64,000 nt of DNA from Eubacteriales bacterium (GTDB lineage: Bacteria > Bacillota > Clostridia > Lachnospirales > Lachnospiraceae), in contig JAUNDV010000008.1 of NCBI GenBank assembly GCA_030525875.1, forward strand, positions 1 through 64,000, given 5' to 3'. Below the pieces are notes generated by a model. That model had not been told where the DNA came from. It did no database searches and saw only the letters and a program-made list of their open reading frames with translations. The stretch's first letter is position 1; each line of letters begins with the position of its first letter. Positions 32,036 through 40,692 of the stretch are shown here, piece by piece. The position numbers and the translations under genes are program-made.

Positions 32036-33298
32036 TCATCTCTCATTGAGATTCAGAACATCACAGATCTTAAGCTCTGTGAAATCCTTATAAATCTCTC
32101 TTATATTTTTCTCTATTTCCTTAACATATCCCGGCGCAGCTATCATAATCACATCCACAGGATGCTCAAGATAATGCTCTGGTCCTACTATAGGTATATG
32201 GCTTGCCGGTGCATATCTTCCCTGTTTAAATGAAGCAGAGTCAATTATATAAGAAGCATATCCGGAAAGCTCAGTCGTAGCCGCAATAGTAAGTCCCTGA
32301 TGTCCAGCTCCCCAAAGTGCAAGCTTCCTTCCTTCTTTCCTAAGCTCATCTATATAGTTCTTCATTTCGCTTGTCTTTAGCTCATATTTTTTCTTAAAGA
32401 CTGCCCTGATTTCCTCATCTATATCTGAAAATGCTGTATTGTCAATTTCCGGCTTCATCTCTTCCTTAACTTTTCTTACAACACAGACTATCGTATCTCC
32501 AATGCCTATATATTTTTCTTCGAGGACACTAAAGCCACAGTATTCACACAAGAATCTCAATGATTCCATTGAATAATTTGCAATATGATCTCTTATCAGC
32601 TCGTAATAATTTCCATCCTTAAGAATATATTCGAATGAAGGAACTGAAATAATTCCATATCCACCCTCTCTAAGATTGTGGTGCATACACTTTAGCATAG
32701 ACACAGGATCCGGCTGATGCTCAAGAAAATTAAAGGAAAGAAAACAGTCAAAATTTCCTCCATCTATATCTATGTCCTCTCTATCCGGGAAAATGTTGAA
32801 TATTTTATTATCATAATTCTTCACCCATTTTTCTCCGGAAGAATACATATTATCAGCAATATCTTTAAGCTTTTTTTCTGCTATAAGTGCATTTTCCTTA
32901 TTGGCCTCAGTTCCGTAAATATTAACTGGAAACTCTCGAAGGACAGCAAGAAAATCTCCATTTCCGCAGCCGCACTCTATCCATTTTCCTTCAGAAAGAC
33001 CATATTTTTCTATCATATGCCTGTAGTCGTTTCTTCTCAGCTCTTTCATCGTTTCAGAAAGTCCGACTGCTCTTATGACATCCTTATAATAGTCTACAGG
33101 CTCGCAGTCAAACTGAACCAGTCCACAATGCTTACAGGTGTAAAGATCCAGATTGATTCCTTTATCATTGGAAAGTTCTTCCTTCTTAGGCAGCCCTTGT
33201 GCAGATTCTGGCATGTTCCAAAAGCGCACCAATGGCTCAGAGCCAAGCTCTGAGCCACATACAAGGCAAACATTTTTATTGTTTTTCTTATTTATCAT
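32036..33298 (-). CDS. SAM-dependent sugar C-methyltransferase
   Basis: A 420-residue protein with three parts: an N-terminal zinc-binding module (C11/C14 and CKHCG ~56-60), a class I methyltransferase core (~100-210; WIECGCGNGDFLA) and a C-terminal alpha/beta domain (~300-410; LALWGAGHQGLTI). This architecture is that of NDP-hexose C-methyltransferases (TylC3/NovU type), which methylate carbon 3 of 4-keto sugars. It is the last gene of the sugar cluster and overlaps the GT2 gene by 11 bases. The exact sugar is unknown. Confidence 0.83.
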   Translation of the reverse strand: MINKKNNKNVCLVCGSELGSEPLVRFWNMPESAQGLPKKEELSNDKGINLDLYTCKHCGLVQFDCEPVDYYKDVIRAVGLSETMKELRRNDYRHMIEKYGLSEGKWIECGCGNGDFLAVLREFPVNIYGTEANKENALIAEKKLKDIADNMYSSGEKWVKNYDNKIFNIFPDREDIDIDGGNFDCFLSFNFLEHQPDPVSMLKCMHHNLREGGYGIISVPSFEYILKDGNYYELIRDHIANYSMESLRFLCEYCGFSVLEEKYIGIGDTIVCVVRKVKEEMKPEIDNTAFSDIDEEIRAVFKKKYELKTSEMKNYIDELRKEGRKLALWGAGHQGLTIAATTELSGYASYIIDSASFKQGRYAPASHIPIVGPEHYLEHPVDVIMIAAPGYVKEIEKNIREIYKDFTELKICDVLNLNER

Positions 33299-34331
33299 TG
33301 GTATTTTCCTTATTATCTTCCTTTATAGCTTCAGGATTTGATACATTTACAGCAGCATCTGTTGTATCAGGTGCATCAAAATTAATTCTTTCCTCTTCAA
33401 CTACCAAAGGTCTCTTCATAACTCTCTGATTTATACTCAGAATATATTCACCAAGAAGTCCTATAAAAAATATCTGGACACTTCCTATAAACAGCATTCC
33501 TATAAGAAGAGGTGCTGTTCCTGCCGGAAAACGATCCCACCACACAAGCTTCATTATGAGATATATGATAGCTACTATCATGCATATAGCAGAACAAATT
33601 GCTCCTGCAAAAGTCGCTATCCTAAGTCCTACCTTGGTATATGAAGTAAAGCCTAGCATCGCAGCATCATAAAGAGTATAAAAATTGTTTGATGTCTTTC
33701 CGGCCCTTCTCTTAGGCTGGTCGTAAGGTATTTCCTTCCTCTTAAAACCAAGCTCAGCTACAAGACCTCTCAAAAAAGGTGTAGGATCATCCAGATTTCT
33801 AAGTACATCCATAAAAGCTCTGTCATAAAGACCAAAGCCAGTAAAATGCTCAATCTGCTCAACCTGTGAAAATTTCTTGATCAGCTTATAGTACATGCAT
33901 CTGAAAGCATATATAATCTTTCCATCTGTACTATGTGCCTTTACTCCAATAACTATCTTATAGCCTTCTGCCCAGTTTTTGACATACTCTGCTATAAGCT
34001 CAGGCGGATCCTGAAAATCTGCTGCCATAAGCATGGTCGCATCCCCGTCTGTCTGCAGCATACCATAGTACGGACTGTTGAACTGTCCAAAGTTCTTTGC
34101 ATTAAAAATAGCTTTTATATGTACAGGATCTTTTTTACAAAGCTCTCTTAGAAGCTCTCTTGTCCTGTCTGCAGAATCATTATCTATAAATAAAACATCA
34201 TAATCATAAGCCTTAAGCACAGGCTGCTCATCAAATTGCTTCTTAATAGCCTCTGCCATAGGTCCAACATTTGCTTCCTCGTTATAGCAAGGAATAACTA
34301 TACTGATTTTTTTTCTTTTGTTTTCTGACAT
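33288..34331 (-). CDS. Family 2 glycosyltransferase with C-terminal membrane helices (GtrB/ArnC-like)
   Basis: A 347-residue protein. The GT-A core opens with KISIVIPCYNEEANVGPM (residues 8-25), followed by DNDSADRTRELL, and AADFQDPPELI as the metal-binding DxD-like region (~103-113), then FGLYDRAFM. Two membrane helices lie at ~235-260 and ~275-295. Such enzymes load a sugar onto polyprenyl phosphate at the cytoplasmic face of the membrane. It probably transfers the sugar made by the neighbouring genes. The tail (~310-347) is charged and probably disordered. Confidence 0.85.
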   Translation of the reverse strand: MSENKRKKISIVIPCYNEEANVGPMAEAIKKQFDEQPVLKAYDYDVLFIDNDSADRTRELLRELCKKDPVHIKAIFNAKNFGQFNSPYYGMLQTDGDATMLMAADFQDPPELIAEYVKNWAEGYKIVIGVKAHSTDGKIIYAFRCMYYKLIKKFSQVEQIEHFTGFGLYDRAFMDVLRNLDDPTPFLRGLVAELGFKRKEIPYDQPKRRAGKTSNNFYTLYDAAMLGFTSYTKVGLRIATFAGAICSAICMIVAIIYLIMKLVWWDRFPAGTAPLLIGMLFIGSVQIFFIGLLGEYILSINQRVMKRPLVVEEERINFDAPDTTDAAVNVSNPEAIKEDNKENTNDK

Positions 34332-34398
34332 TACATGCCTTTCTGATTCATTTTATATTAACATAGGTATTGTATCAGAAAATAATACCTCAGGCAAC

Positions 34399-35535
34399 TT
34401 ATAGCTCAACCATAATCTTAATCAGGCCTCTGCCCTTTTTATTCATAAGCTCCAAAGCCTCTGGTATCTTATCCCTTCCCTTAAAGCAGTGTGTGACCAG
34501 TCTTTCAGCCTCTATGTCTTCATATGAAAGCATCTTTTCAACTATATGTCTTCCTCCAAGACTTAAGCTAAACTTGAAGGTTTTTCCTGCCATGCCACGT
34601 CCGAGGGAAAATACAGGAAGCCCTATCATTTCCTGACCTTCCTGATATTCTACCGAAACCACTATTCCAGTACCATATTTGACTATATCACAGGCCTCTG
34701 CAACAGCCGCTCTTCCTCCTCCACAGATAAGCACTCTGTCAACGCCTTTATTTTCTGTCATATTAAGTATTCTGTCTACCTCAGGCTTATTAAGAGCATT
34801 TGCCAGCGGGCTTCTCTTATCCCTGTAAACATCCATACTTTCATCATAACTTCCAAATATAACTGAGCCATCCTGATATGCTATAAATACATCTGCACCA
34901 AAATGTCTGCTTAGCTCTATGCTTTCTTTTCTTGAGGCTGAGCCAACTACTATGACCTTACCTGCTCCCAGCTTTTTAGCTGCGGCAATGGCCATAAGTC
35001 CTATTGCTCCAGCTCCAATAACGCAGACCGTCTGACCATCTTCTATCTCAGCCTTAATTGCTGCTGTAAATCCTGTAGGCATAACATCTGCTGCCATGAG
35101 TCCTTTTCTAATGTCCAGTTCCTCAGGTAAATGCACAAGATTCATATCAGCCTTTGGAACCTTGAAGAATTCTGCCCACATTCCATTTATATTTCGTCCA
35201 AGTTTTGTTCCTGAAAAGTTTGAATACTCGTGTCCTGTTCCATCTTCTTCATCCGGCATGACAGCAGAAACAATAACCCTGTCACCAGCTTTAAAATCCT
35301 TCACAAGACTTCCCGTCTCCACTACTTCTGCTATGCCCTCATGTCCCAGCACAAGATTATCCCTTCTTGGACCATTTCCGGCATAAACTGTATGAACATC
35401 TGAAGAACAGGGCGATACTGCAAGTGGCTTTAATATGGCAGCATATCTGTCATCATCTTCATGCTCATCTATATAAGGCTTATCCAGCTCTTTTTCAACT
35501 ATACTGCCTTTTTTATCAAATACATAAGCCCACAT
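34399..35535 (-). CDS. Zinc-dependent secondary alcohol dehydrogenase-like oxidoreductase
   Basis: A 378-residue medium-chain dehydrogenase. The catalytic zinc ligands are SPCSSDVH (Cys ~43) and LGHEG (His ~64, Glu). Its Rossmann fold has VIGAGAIGLMAIAAAKKLGA (~170-189) followed by VGSASRKE, a binding loop suited to NADPH. It follows the line of the clostridial secondary alcohol dehydrogenases (ADMNLVHLPEEL, MAADVMPTGFTAAI) and lacks the structural-zinc Cys4 loop, having an acidic MPDEEDGTGHEYS stretch there. Within the cluster it may reduce a ketone on a sugar side chain; that is inference. Confidence 0.8.
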   Translation of the reverse strand: MWAYVFDKKGSIVEKELDKPYIDEHEDDDRYAAILKPLAVSPCSSDVHTVYAGNGPRRDNLVLGHEGIAEVVETGSLVKDFKAGDRVIVSAVMPDEEDGTGHEYSNFSGTKLGRNINGMWAEFFKVPKADMNLVHLPEELDIRKGLMAADVMPTGFTAAIKAEIEDGQTVCVIGAGAIGLMAIAAAKKLGAGKVIVVGSASRKESIELSRHFGADVFIAYQDGSVIFGSYDESMDVYRDKRSPLANALNKPEVDRILNMTENKGVDRVLICGGGRAAVAEACDIVKYGTGIVVSVEYQEGQEMIGLPVFSLGRGMAGKTFKFSLSLGGRHIVEKMLSYEDIEAERLVTHCFKGRDKIPEALELMNKKGRGLIKIMVEL

Positions 35536-35567
35536 TAATGAACATCTCCCTCTTTATAAATATCGTA

Positions 35568-36494
35568 TTATTCATTTTCTTTACCAATCGCCCTATCCTT
35601 TAGAATATCGTCCCTAAGCTCCCTTATACCTTCCTCAAAGCTTCGTTCTTCTTTGAATCCAAGGGCTTTAAGCTTTGAAATATCCGGTCTGAGTGAGGTA
35701 TTTCCCTCTGCCCTGTCAGGAAGCACAGCAAAATTCTTCCTGCTCTTAGAATTACATATCCTATATATTTCCTCTATATACCATCTAAGAGGATGAATCT
35801 CCGAACCTGCAATATTTATAATCATTGGATCAGCCTTATCAAATTCATAAGTACAAAGCAGGACAAGTGCCTTCACGGCATCCTCTATATGCATATAGTT
35901 CCAGTCCTGCAAGGCTTCCCCAAAATCCATGTCCTTATTTTCAACGAAATTTTTTATGCAGGTATTTACAAGCGAGGTCTCATGATCACCTTTGCCATAA
36001 ACTGAAAATATTCTCGTATGTATAAATTTGATTTTGTGCTTATTATCCCTGTCCAAATTATATTTTTCGCATATTTTAGCACCAAGCTCTCCAAATTCAA
36101 GCTTTGCCCTGCCATATTCACTTACAGGATTACAAACATTTTCCTCTGACTGGAAGATAATGCCACTTTCAGGTCTTCCGTATTCGGCCTGTGAGCCTGC
36201 AAATATAAATCTTTCTGCACCTAATTCTATAGCTGTTCTAAGTGTTTCTTCAGACATTTTCACATTAAAATCCTGAATTGTGGCATCTGACCTTCCTGCC
36301 GATCCAACACCTGCCCAGGCAAAATGCAAAACTGTTGTTTTTCCATCAAGTGAAGCTTTGAGCTCATCCATTTCTCTATCTGAAAGCTCATTAAAACTAT
36401 GCCTTAGGCAGATTACCTTATTTCCATTAGCTTCCAGCCTCCCGGCCATTTTTCTTCCTATAAAGCTGCTTGCTCCTGTTATTATTACATTCAT
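35568..36494 (-). CDS. NAD-dependent epimerase/dehydratase family protein (SDR)
   Basis: A 308-residue extended short-chain dehydrogenase. Cofactor motif GASSFIG (~7-13), catalytic Ser/Tyr/Lys: AGSQAEYG (Ser ~111) and VSEYGRAKLE (Tyr, Lys). The substrate end (HIEDAVKALVLL, INIAGSEIHPLRWY) resembles nucleotide-sugar epimerases/reductases. It lies 2 bases from the ThDP-enzyme gene and is part of the same operon. It could be the 4-epimerase or the ketoreductase of the branched sugar. Confidence 0.83.
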   Translation of the reverse strand: MNVIITGASSFIGRKMAGRLEANGNKVICLRHSFNELSDREMDELKASLDGKTTVLHFAWAGVGSAGRSDATIQDFNVKMSEETLRTAIELGAERFIFAGSQAEYGRPESGIIFQSEENVCNPVSEYGRAKLEFGELGAKICEKYNLDRDNKHKIKFIHTRIFSVYGKGDHETSLVNTCIKNFVENKDMDFGEALQDWNYMHIEDAVKALVLLCTYEFDKADPMIINIAGSEIHPLRWYIEEIYRICNSKSRKNFAVLPDRAEGNTSLRPDISKLKALGFKEERSFEEGIRELRDDILKDRAIGKENE

Positions 36495-36496
36495 AT

Positions 36497-38731
36497 TTAT
36501 TCCTCAACAGGCTTTATCAGAAGATTTGACATAAGCTCTTCTTCTGAAAGGAATGGGCACAGATCCTCAAGCGGAGGACTTGAAAGGCTTCCATCAGGAT
36601 GCTTCTTAACTGCTGATCTTGGCTCAAAAGCCTGATCTGTTGAAACTATGACCTCACAGATACAAGGTCCATTTACCTTGAGGGTTTCATCAATAGCTGA
36701 GTCAAGCTCAGTATTATGCTCGGCCCTGAAATATGGAATTTCGAAAGCATCAGCTATTTTCCTGAAGTTTGGAAAGCTTAAATCAAAGCTGTCATTTCCT
36801 ATTCCTACAAGAGGCTCGCCTGCAAACAGGTTTGTCTGGGTCTGCCTTATGCTGTGGTATCCTCCATTATTTATAAGGAAAATCTTGATAGGCATATTAT
36901 GTGAAGCTATAGTCTGAAGTTCCTGAAGATTCATCATTATCGAACCATCACCTGTAGGGCAGATTATATCATGCTCATTGTACTCAGGATAATGCTCCCC
37001 TCTTCCTTTCCAGTATTTTCCTTTGCCTGCTGTCACTATCTGGCCAAGAGCATAGGCCTTATCACTAAGTCTTTGCTCCTCCAGCTTATCTTCTGTCAGT
37101 TTATTATTCAGCTCTTCCGGATTAATAACTCTTCCTGAAACATCATGACAGGCAACACAGGCACCTATGGCAGCCGGAAGATCATAGCCCATACTTGCTA
37201 TGGCATCCTGGGATATGAATCTGCTTCCATCCTTTATCTTATAGGTCTGACCACCTGCAACACAGGCTGAACCATTTCCTACTACTGTAATCTGTTCCTC
37301 GCTAAGCTTGTCACTAAGTACATTGAAAAATTCGTATATATTTGCTGGCTCATCTGATCCATGAGCTGCATAGTCATCTCTGTATACAGAATATTTTTTC
37401 ATCCAATAGCTACAGGTTTCCCACCAGTTCATGCCCGGAAGACCTTCTCCTCCCTGAAAAACATAGCTGCCGCCTGTCTCGTATCCCATTTCTTTAAGCT
37501 TACCTGCATATCTGTAAGCATTTTTATGCCCCTCATAACCAAGCTCGCTAAGCTTTTCATCTAGGGCTCTAAGCAGATTTGCAGCATCAGCATGTATAGG
37601 GATATCAATATGAACTGAAGGCTTCTTAAGCTCCTCTTCGTCTATATCACATACGACAGTAAATGCCTCTCTTGCCCAGGTCTTAAAATTATATCCAACC
37701 TGTCTTATATTAAGCCTTGAGCCCACAGAAAGAATGAAGTCTGCATTTTGCACAGCAAAATTACCCGGCCTGTCTCCACGTCCTCCAGGCTGACCTGCCT
37801 TAAGCGGATGCTCAGACTGGATTATATCTATACCATTCCAGCCTACGACTACTGGTATGCCAAGTCTGTCTGCAACTCTTAGGAAAAGATCCTCTGCTCC
37901 TGCAATACGTATACCATTTCCAGTATAAAAAACTGGCCTCTTGGCATTTTCTATACGGTCTATTATCTCTGTAATAACAGGACTATCCTTGTCTAAAAGC
38001 TCACATTTTCTTTGTATATACTGCTTTTTGATTGCTATCTTAAGAAGAGGGTCTGCCTCATCTGAAAGTGCATATCTATCCCTTTCACCCTCATCAATAG
38101 CTGCCTTTACTATCTGCTCTCTATCCTCCAGAGCCTCGGCCTTGGCATACATCTCCGCTTCATAGGCTTCCGGATCAAATCCATAAAGCTCATCCTCTTC
38201 AATAAAGGTTCCCTGAACATCCACAGGGATATCCAGCCAGCATGGACCCGGCCTTCCTGTCTGGGCTATATAAATGCACTTTTCGAGTTCGTATCTTATA
38301 CTCATCGGATCAAGTATCATTTTTGAATACTTGGTCATACATCCTACACTTCTTAAAATGTCGAACTCCTGATCACCCATAGCCCTAATACCAACACCTG
38401 ACCATCTGGCTGTATTGTCAAATCTTACCTGACCTGACAGTACTATCATTGGTATGGAATCCAGCCATGCTCCTACAACACCTGTAATTGCATTTGTTCC
38501 TCCAGGACCTGTTGTTACACACAGACAGGCTGGCTTATTATATATTCTGGCATAGCTTTCTGCCGCTATGGCACAGGACTGCTCATGATGCATATAAAGA
38601 GTATTCATACCATGCTCGTGCCCCAGTCCATCATTTAAATGCATTGCCCCGCCGCCTGTTACTGAGAAATTCTGTGTTATTCCATTCTTAACCAGCAGCT
38701 TTGCAACATATTTTGCAAGTTTTATCTTCAT
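36497..38731 (-). CDS. Thiamine diphosphate enzyme, acetolactate-synthase-like, with two inserts
   Basis: A 744-residue ThDP enzyme; the usual length is 550-600. The N-terminal domain has the catalytic Glu50 (MHHEQSCAIAAESYAR) and GPGGTNAITG. The middle domain (~265-400) follows a charged insert (~185-245). The C-terminal ThDP domain has the motif GDGSIMMN...INN but is interrupted before it by a charged segment (~550-605). In polysaccharide clusters such enzymes add a two-carbon acyl branch to a keto sugar (as YerE does for yersiniose). It is the first gene of the cluster. True acetolactate synthase is less likely given the neighbours and the absence of a small subunit. Confidence 0.8.
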   Translation of the reverse strand: MKIKLAKYVAKLLVKNGITQNFSVTGGGAMHLNDGLGHEHGMNTLYMHHEQSCAIAAESYARIYNKPACLCVTTGPGGTNAITGVVGAWLDSIPMIVLSGQVRFDNTARWSGVGIRAMGDQEFDILRSVGCMTKYSKMILDPMSIRYELEKCIYIAQTGRPGPCWLDIPVDVQGTFIEEDELYGFDPEAYEAEMYAKAEALEDREQIVKAAIDEGERDRYALSDEADPLLKIAIKKQYIQRKCELLDKDSPVITEIIDRIENAKRPVFYTGNGIRIAGAEDLFLRVADRLGIPVVVGWNGIDIIQSEHPLKAGQPGGRGDRPGNFAVQNADFILSVGSRLNIRQVGYNFKTWAREAFTVVCDIDEEELKKPSVHIDIPIHADAANLLRALDEKLSELGYEGHKNAYRYAGKLKEMGYETGGSYVFQGGEGLPGMNWWETCSYWMKKYSVYRDDYAAHGSDEPANIYEFFNVLSDKLSEEQITVVGNGSACVAGGQTYKIKDGSRFISQDAIASMGYDLPAAIGACVACHDVSGRVINPEELNNKLTEDKLEEQRLSDKAYALGQIVTAGKGKYWKGRGEHYPEYNEHDIICPTGDGSIMMNLQELQTIASHNMPIKIFLINNGGYHSIRQTQTNLFAGEPLVGIGNDSFDLSFPNFRKIADAFEIPYFRAEHNTELDSAIDETLKVNGPCICEVIVSTDQAFEPRSAVKKHPDGSLSSPPLEDLCPFLSEEELMSNLLIKPVEE

Positions 38732-38826
38732 AGGCTATATCCCTCATTTCTATTTTTTATATAAATGTGTCATTTCAGAATTTCTGGTAAATATGTTATT
38801 TCTTATATTTAAAACTACTATGTTTT

Positions 38827-38856
38827 AGTATAATTGTAACAAGCAATACGTGTCAA
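38827..38856 (-). promoter_or_regulatory. Promoter of the sugar cluster
   Basis: Minus strand: TTGACA (38851-38856), 18 bp, TATACT (38827-38832), about 95 bases before the ThDP-enzyme start. Confidence 0.7.
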
Positions 38857-38915
38857 CTTTTCTAACTTTTTACTTTCCTATTATTTTCTTATATTTTTCT
38901 TTCATAAATATAAAA

Positions 38916-39002
38916 ACCGCCCTGCGGATATATGAGATTTCTTTCTAAGCTTAGACTTAAGAGCCAGCTTATATGAAAATGTTCATATCTCCACAAGGCG
39001 GT
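38916..39002. terminator. Long-stem terminator after oadG
   Basis: Arms 38916-38935 and 38983-39002 pair at 19 of 20 positions (ACCGCC...TGA with TCA...GGCGGT). On the minus strand the second arm runs into TTTTTATA. The 47-base loop contains a CTAAGCTTAG palindrome. It separates oadG from the sugar cluster. Confidence 0.75.
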
Positions 39003-39029
39003 ATATTTTACCATATGCATTTAAGCATT

Positions 39030-39146
39030 TTATTTATTAAATTTTGACATCCCGAAAACGATAAGGGCAATAAGAGCCATTACTATAAAGAGTCCAAGCA
39101 TTCCCTGCCACATCATATTAAGGGCTGTAATAAGATTTGCGCTCAT
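39030..39146 (-). CDS. oadG: Small OadG-like membrane subunit (38 aa)
   Basis: A 38-residue ORF (MSANLITALNMMWQGMLGLF, then a hydrophobic IVMALIALIVFGMSKFNK tail) with GGAGG before its ATG, 11 bases after the oadB stop. One membrane helix and a short cytoplasmic end fit the gamma subunit of Na+-pumping decarboxylases, which anchors the alpha subunit to beta. It is shorter than usual gamma chains, lacking the linker and zinc-binding tail. Confidence 0.7.
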   Translation of the reverse strand: MSANLITALNMMWQGMLGLFIVMALIALIVFGMSKFNK

Positions 39147-39157
39147 AAATACCTCCA

Positions 39158-40294
39158 TTATCTAAAGAATCCAAGGATGATTCCACCGGCAACTGCTGAT
39201 GCTATCTGACCTGAAACGTTTGCTCCAACTGCATGCATAAGAAGGTGGTTGGTTGGATCCTCCTGAAGTCCCATCTTCTGGACAACTCTTGCTGACATAG
39301 GGAAAGCAGAAATTCCTGCTGCACCTACGAGAGGGTTAACCTTATTCTTTGAGAAGAGGTTGATGAATTTTGCAAGAAGGCATCCACCAATAGTATCAAA
39401 TACAAAAGCTACAAGACCTAATACCATGATAAGGATTGTACTTGGCTGTACGAACTGCTCAGCTCTCATACTAAATGAAATAGTAATACCAAGAAGAAGA
39501 GTAATAAGGTTAGCAAGTCCGTTCTGCGCTGTATCTGAAAGTGAATTTAAGCATCCGCACTCTCTGATAAGGTTTCCAAACATGATCATTCCGATAAGTG
39601 AAACTGAATCAGGAGCAACAAAGCCTGCTATAAATGTAACTATTATAGGGAAAGCGATCTTTGCTGACTTTGAAACACTGCCTGGTGCATAAGGCATACG
39701 GATCATTCTTTCCTTCTTTGTTGTTACAAGCTTAATAGCCATAGGCTGCACGATTGGAACCAGAGCCATATATGAATAAGCTGCAACAGCTATAGGTCCG
39801 ATATAGTTAGAATTAAGAACCTGTGATACAAGAATAGAGGTAGGTCCGTCAGCTGCTCCGATGATTCCAATTGAAGCTGCATCCTTTAAATCAAATCCAA
39901 GAACAACAGCGAAAACTATTGTAAGGAAAATACCAAACTGTGCTGCCGCTCCAAAAAGGAACATCTTAGGATTTGAAAGAAGCGGACCAAAGTCGATCAT
40001 AGCTCCTATACCTATAAATAAAAGCAATGGAAATGCCTCAGATGCTGCAATTCCTGTTTCAAAGAGCCACTGGATTATACCATGTGTCTCACCAATTCCT
40101 GCCATAGTCTGGTTGATTGCCGCTGACATTGGAAGGTTTACAAGTATAGCACCAAATCCCATAGGGAGAAGAAGTGCTGGCTCATAGTCCTTCTTAATAG
40201 CAAACCAGATAAGAAGAATACCAACTCCGTACATAACAAGCTGCTGCCATGTCACAGAGGTTATACCTTCCCACAAAAAGCTTAACTCCTGCAT
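39158..40294 (-). CDS. oadB: Na+-translocating decarboxylase beta subunit (OadB-type)
   Basis: A 378-residue membrane protein from ATG 40294 (MQELSFLWEGITSV) with AGGAGG 7 bases before. About ten helices. The ion-channel signatures are present: LLFIGIGAMIDFGPLL with the conserved Asp, GIIGAADGPTSI (~145-156) and ISAFPMSARVVQ (~338). It couples decarboxylation by a separate biotin-dependent alpha subunit (oxaloacetate, methylmalonyl-CoA or glutaconyl-CoA type) to Na+ export. Neither the alpha subunit nor the biotin carrier is in the window. A riboswitch-like leader precedes it. Confidence 0.9.
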   Translation of the reverse strand: MQELSFLWEGITSVTWQQLVMYGVGILLIWFAIKKDYEPALLLPMGFGAILVNLPMSAAINQTMAGIGETHGIIQWLFETGIAASEAFPLLLFIGIGAMIDFGPLLSNPKMFLFGAAAQFGIFLTIVFAVVLGFDLKDAASIGIIGAADGPTSILVSQVLNSNYIGPIAVAAYSYMALVPIVQPMAIKLVTTKKERMIRMPYAPGSVSKSAKIAFPIIVTFIAGFVAPDSVSLIGMIMFGNLIRECGCLNSLSDTAQNGLANLITLLLGITISFSMRAEQFVQPSTILIMVLGLVAFVFDTIGGCLLAKFINLFSKNKVNPLVGAAGISAFPMSARVVQKMGLQEDPTNHLLMHAVGANVSGQIASAVAGGIILGFFR

Positions 40295-40411
40295 ATTTTT
40301 CCTCCTAGCTAAAAAAACAAAATGACTTTTTATAAAGGGTTTCAATTAAATACATAAAAGAATGCAACTTTACATCTTCTTAATTATAACATGATTTACC
40401 CAGTCATATTA

Positions 40412-40536
40412 CATAAGAAAAAGACCGAGGCAGAACCAAAGATTCTGCATCCGGTCTTGTTACCATCTTAAGGCTGAATACGCCAGGCTTTATGCCGTAC
40501 TGTTGACGTATCATTTATAACTACTCCCCTTTTGCT
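40412..40536 (-). ncRNA. yybP-ykoY (Mn2+) type riboswitch with terminator
   Basis: On the minus strand the leader reads AAAAGGGGAGTAG (near 40535-40523), ACGTCAACAGTACGGC, GCCTGGCGTA, then AACAAGACC (near 40453-40461). GGGGAGTAG and CAAGACC are the hallmark bases of the yybP-ykoY class. The final GACC then forms a terminator with TGCAGAATC/GGTTCTGC and CGGTC (40421-40456) ending in TTTTTCTT, so aptamer and terminator share bases. Ligand binding would allow read-through. The pairing of the outermost stem is partial. The gene downstream is oadB, an unusual target. Confidence 0.72.
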
Positions 40537-40542
40537 ATGAGT

Positions 40543-40571
40543 ATAATAAACAAAGCCATCTGATTTGTCAA
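40543..40571 (-). promoter_or_regulatory. Promoter of the riboswitch-oadB-oadG transcript
   Basis: Minus strand: TTGACA (40566-40571), 17 bp, TATTAT (40543-40548). Transcription would start at about 40537, at the first base of the riboswitch. Confidence 0.85.
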
Positions 40572-40582
40572 CTCCTCAAAAC

Positions 40583-40623
40583 GCTCTTTAAATAATTTGC
40601 TCTGCCTGCTCTTTAAATAATTT
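40583..40623. repeat. 25-bp direct repeat
   Basis: The 16-base word GCTCTTTAAATAATTT occurs at 40583-40598 and 40608-40623, a 25-bp period with GCTCTGCCT between. It lies between the oadB promoter and the MATE gene. Confidence 0.7.
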
Positions 40624-40692
40624 AGCTTTTCTTTATTTCCCCACTGTGTTAAGGTAATTAGCAAAATATATTTTAATGGAGGAAATCATCCC

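Noticed and set aside
36497..38731. Housekeeping acetolactate synthase (ilvB)
   Set aside because: No regulatory small subunit or ilv genes are nearby, the length is 744, and the context is sugar biosynthesis.
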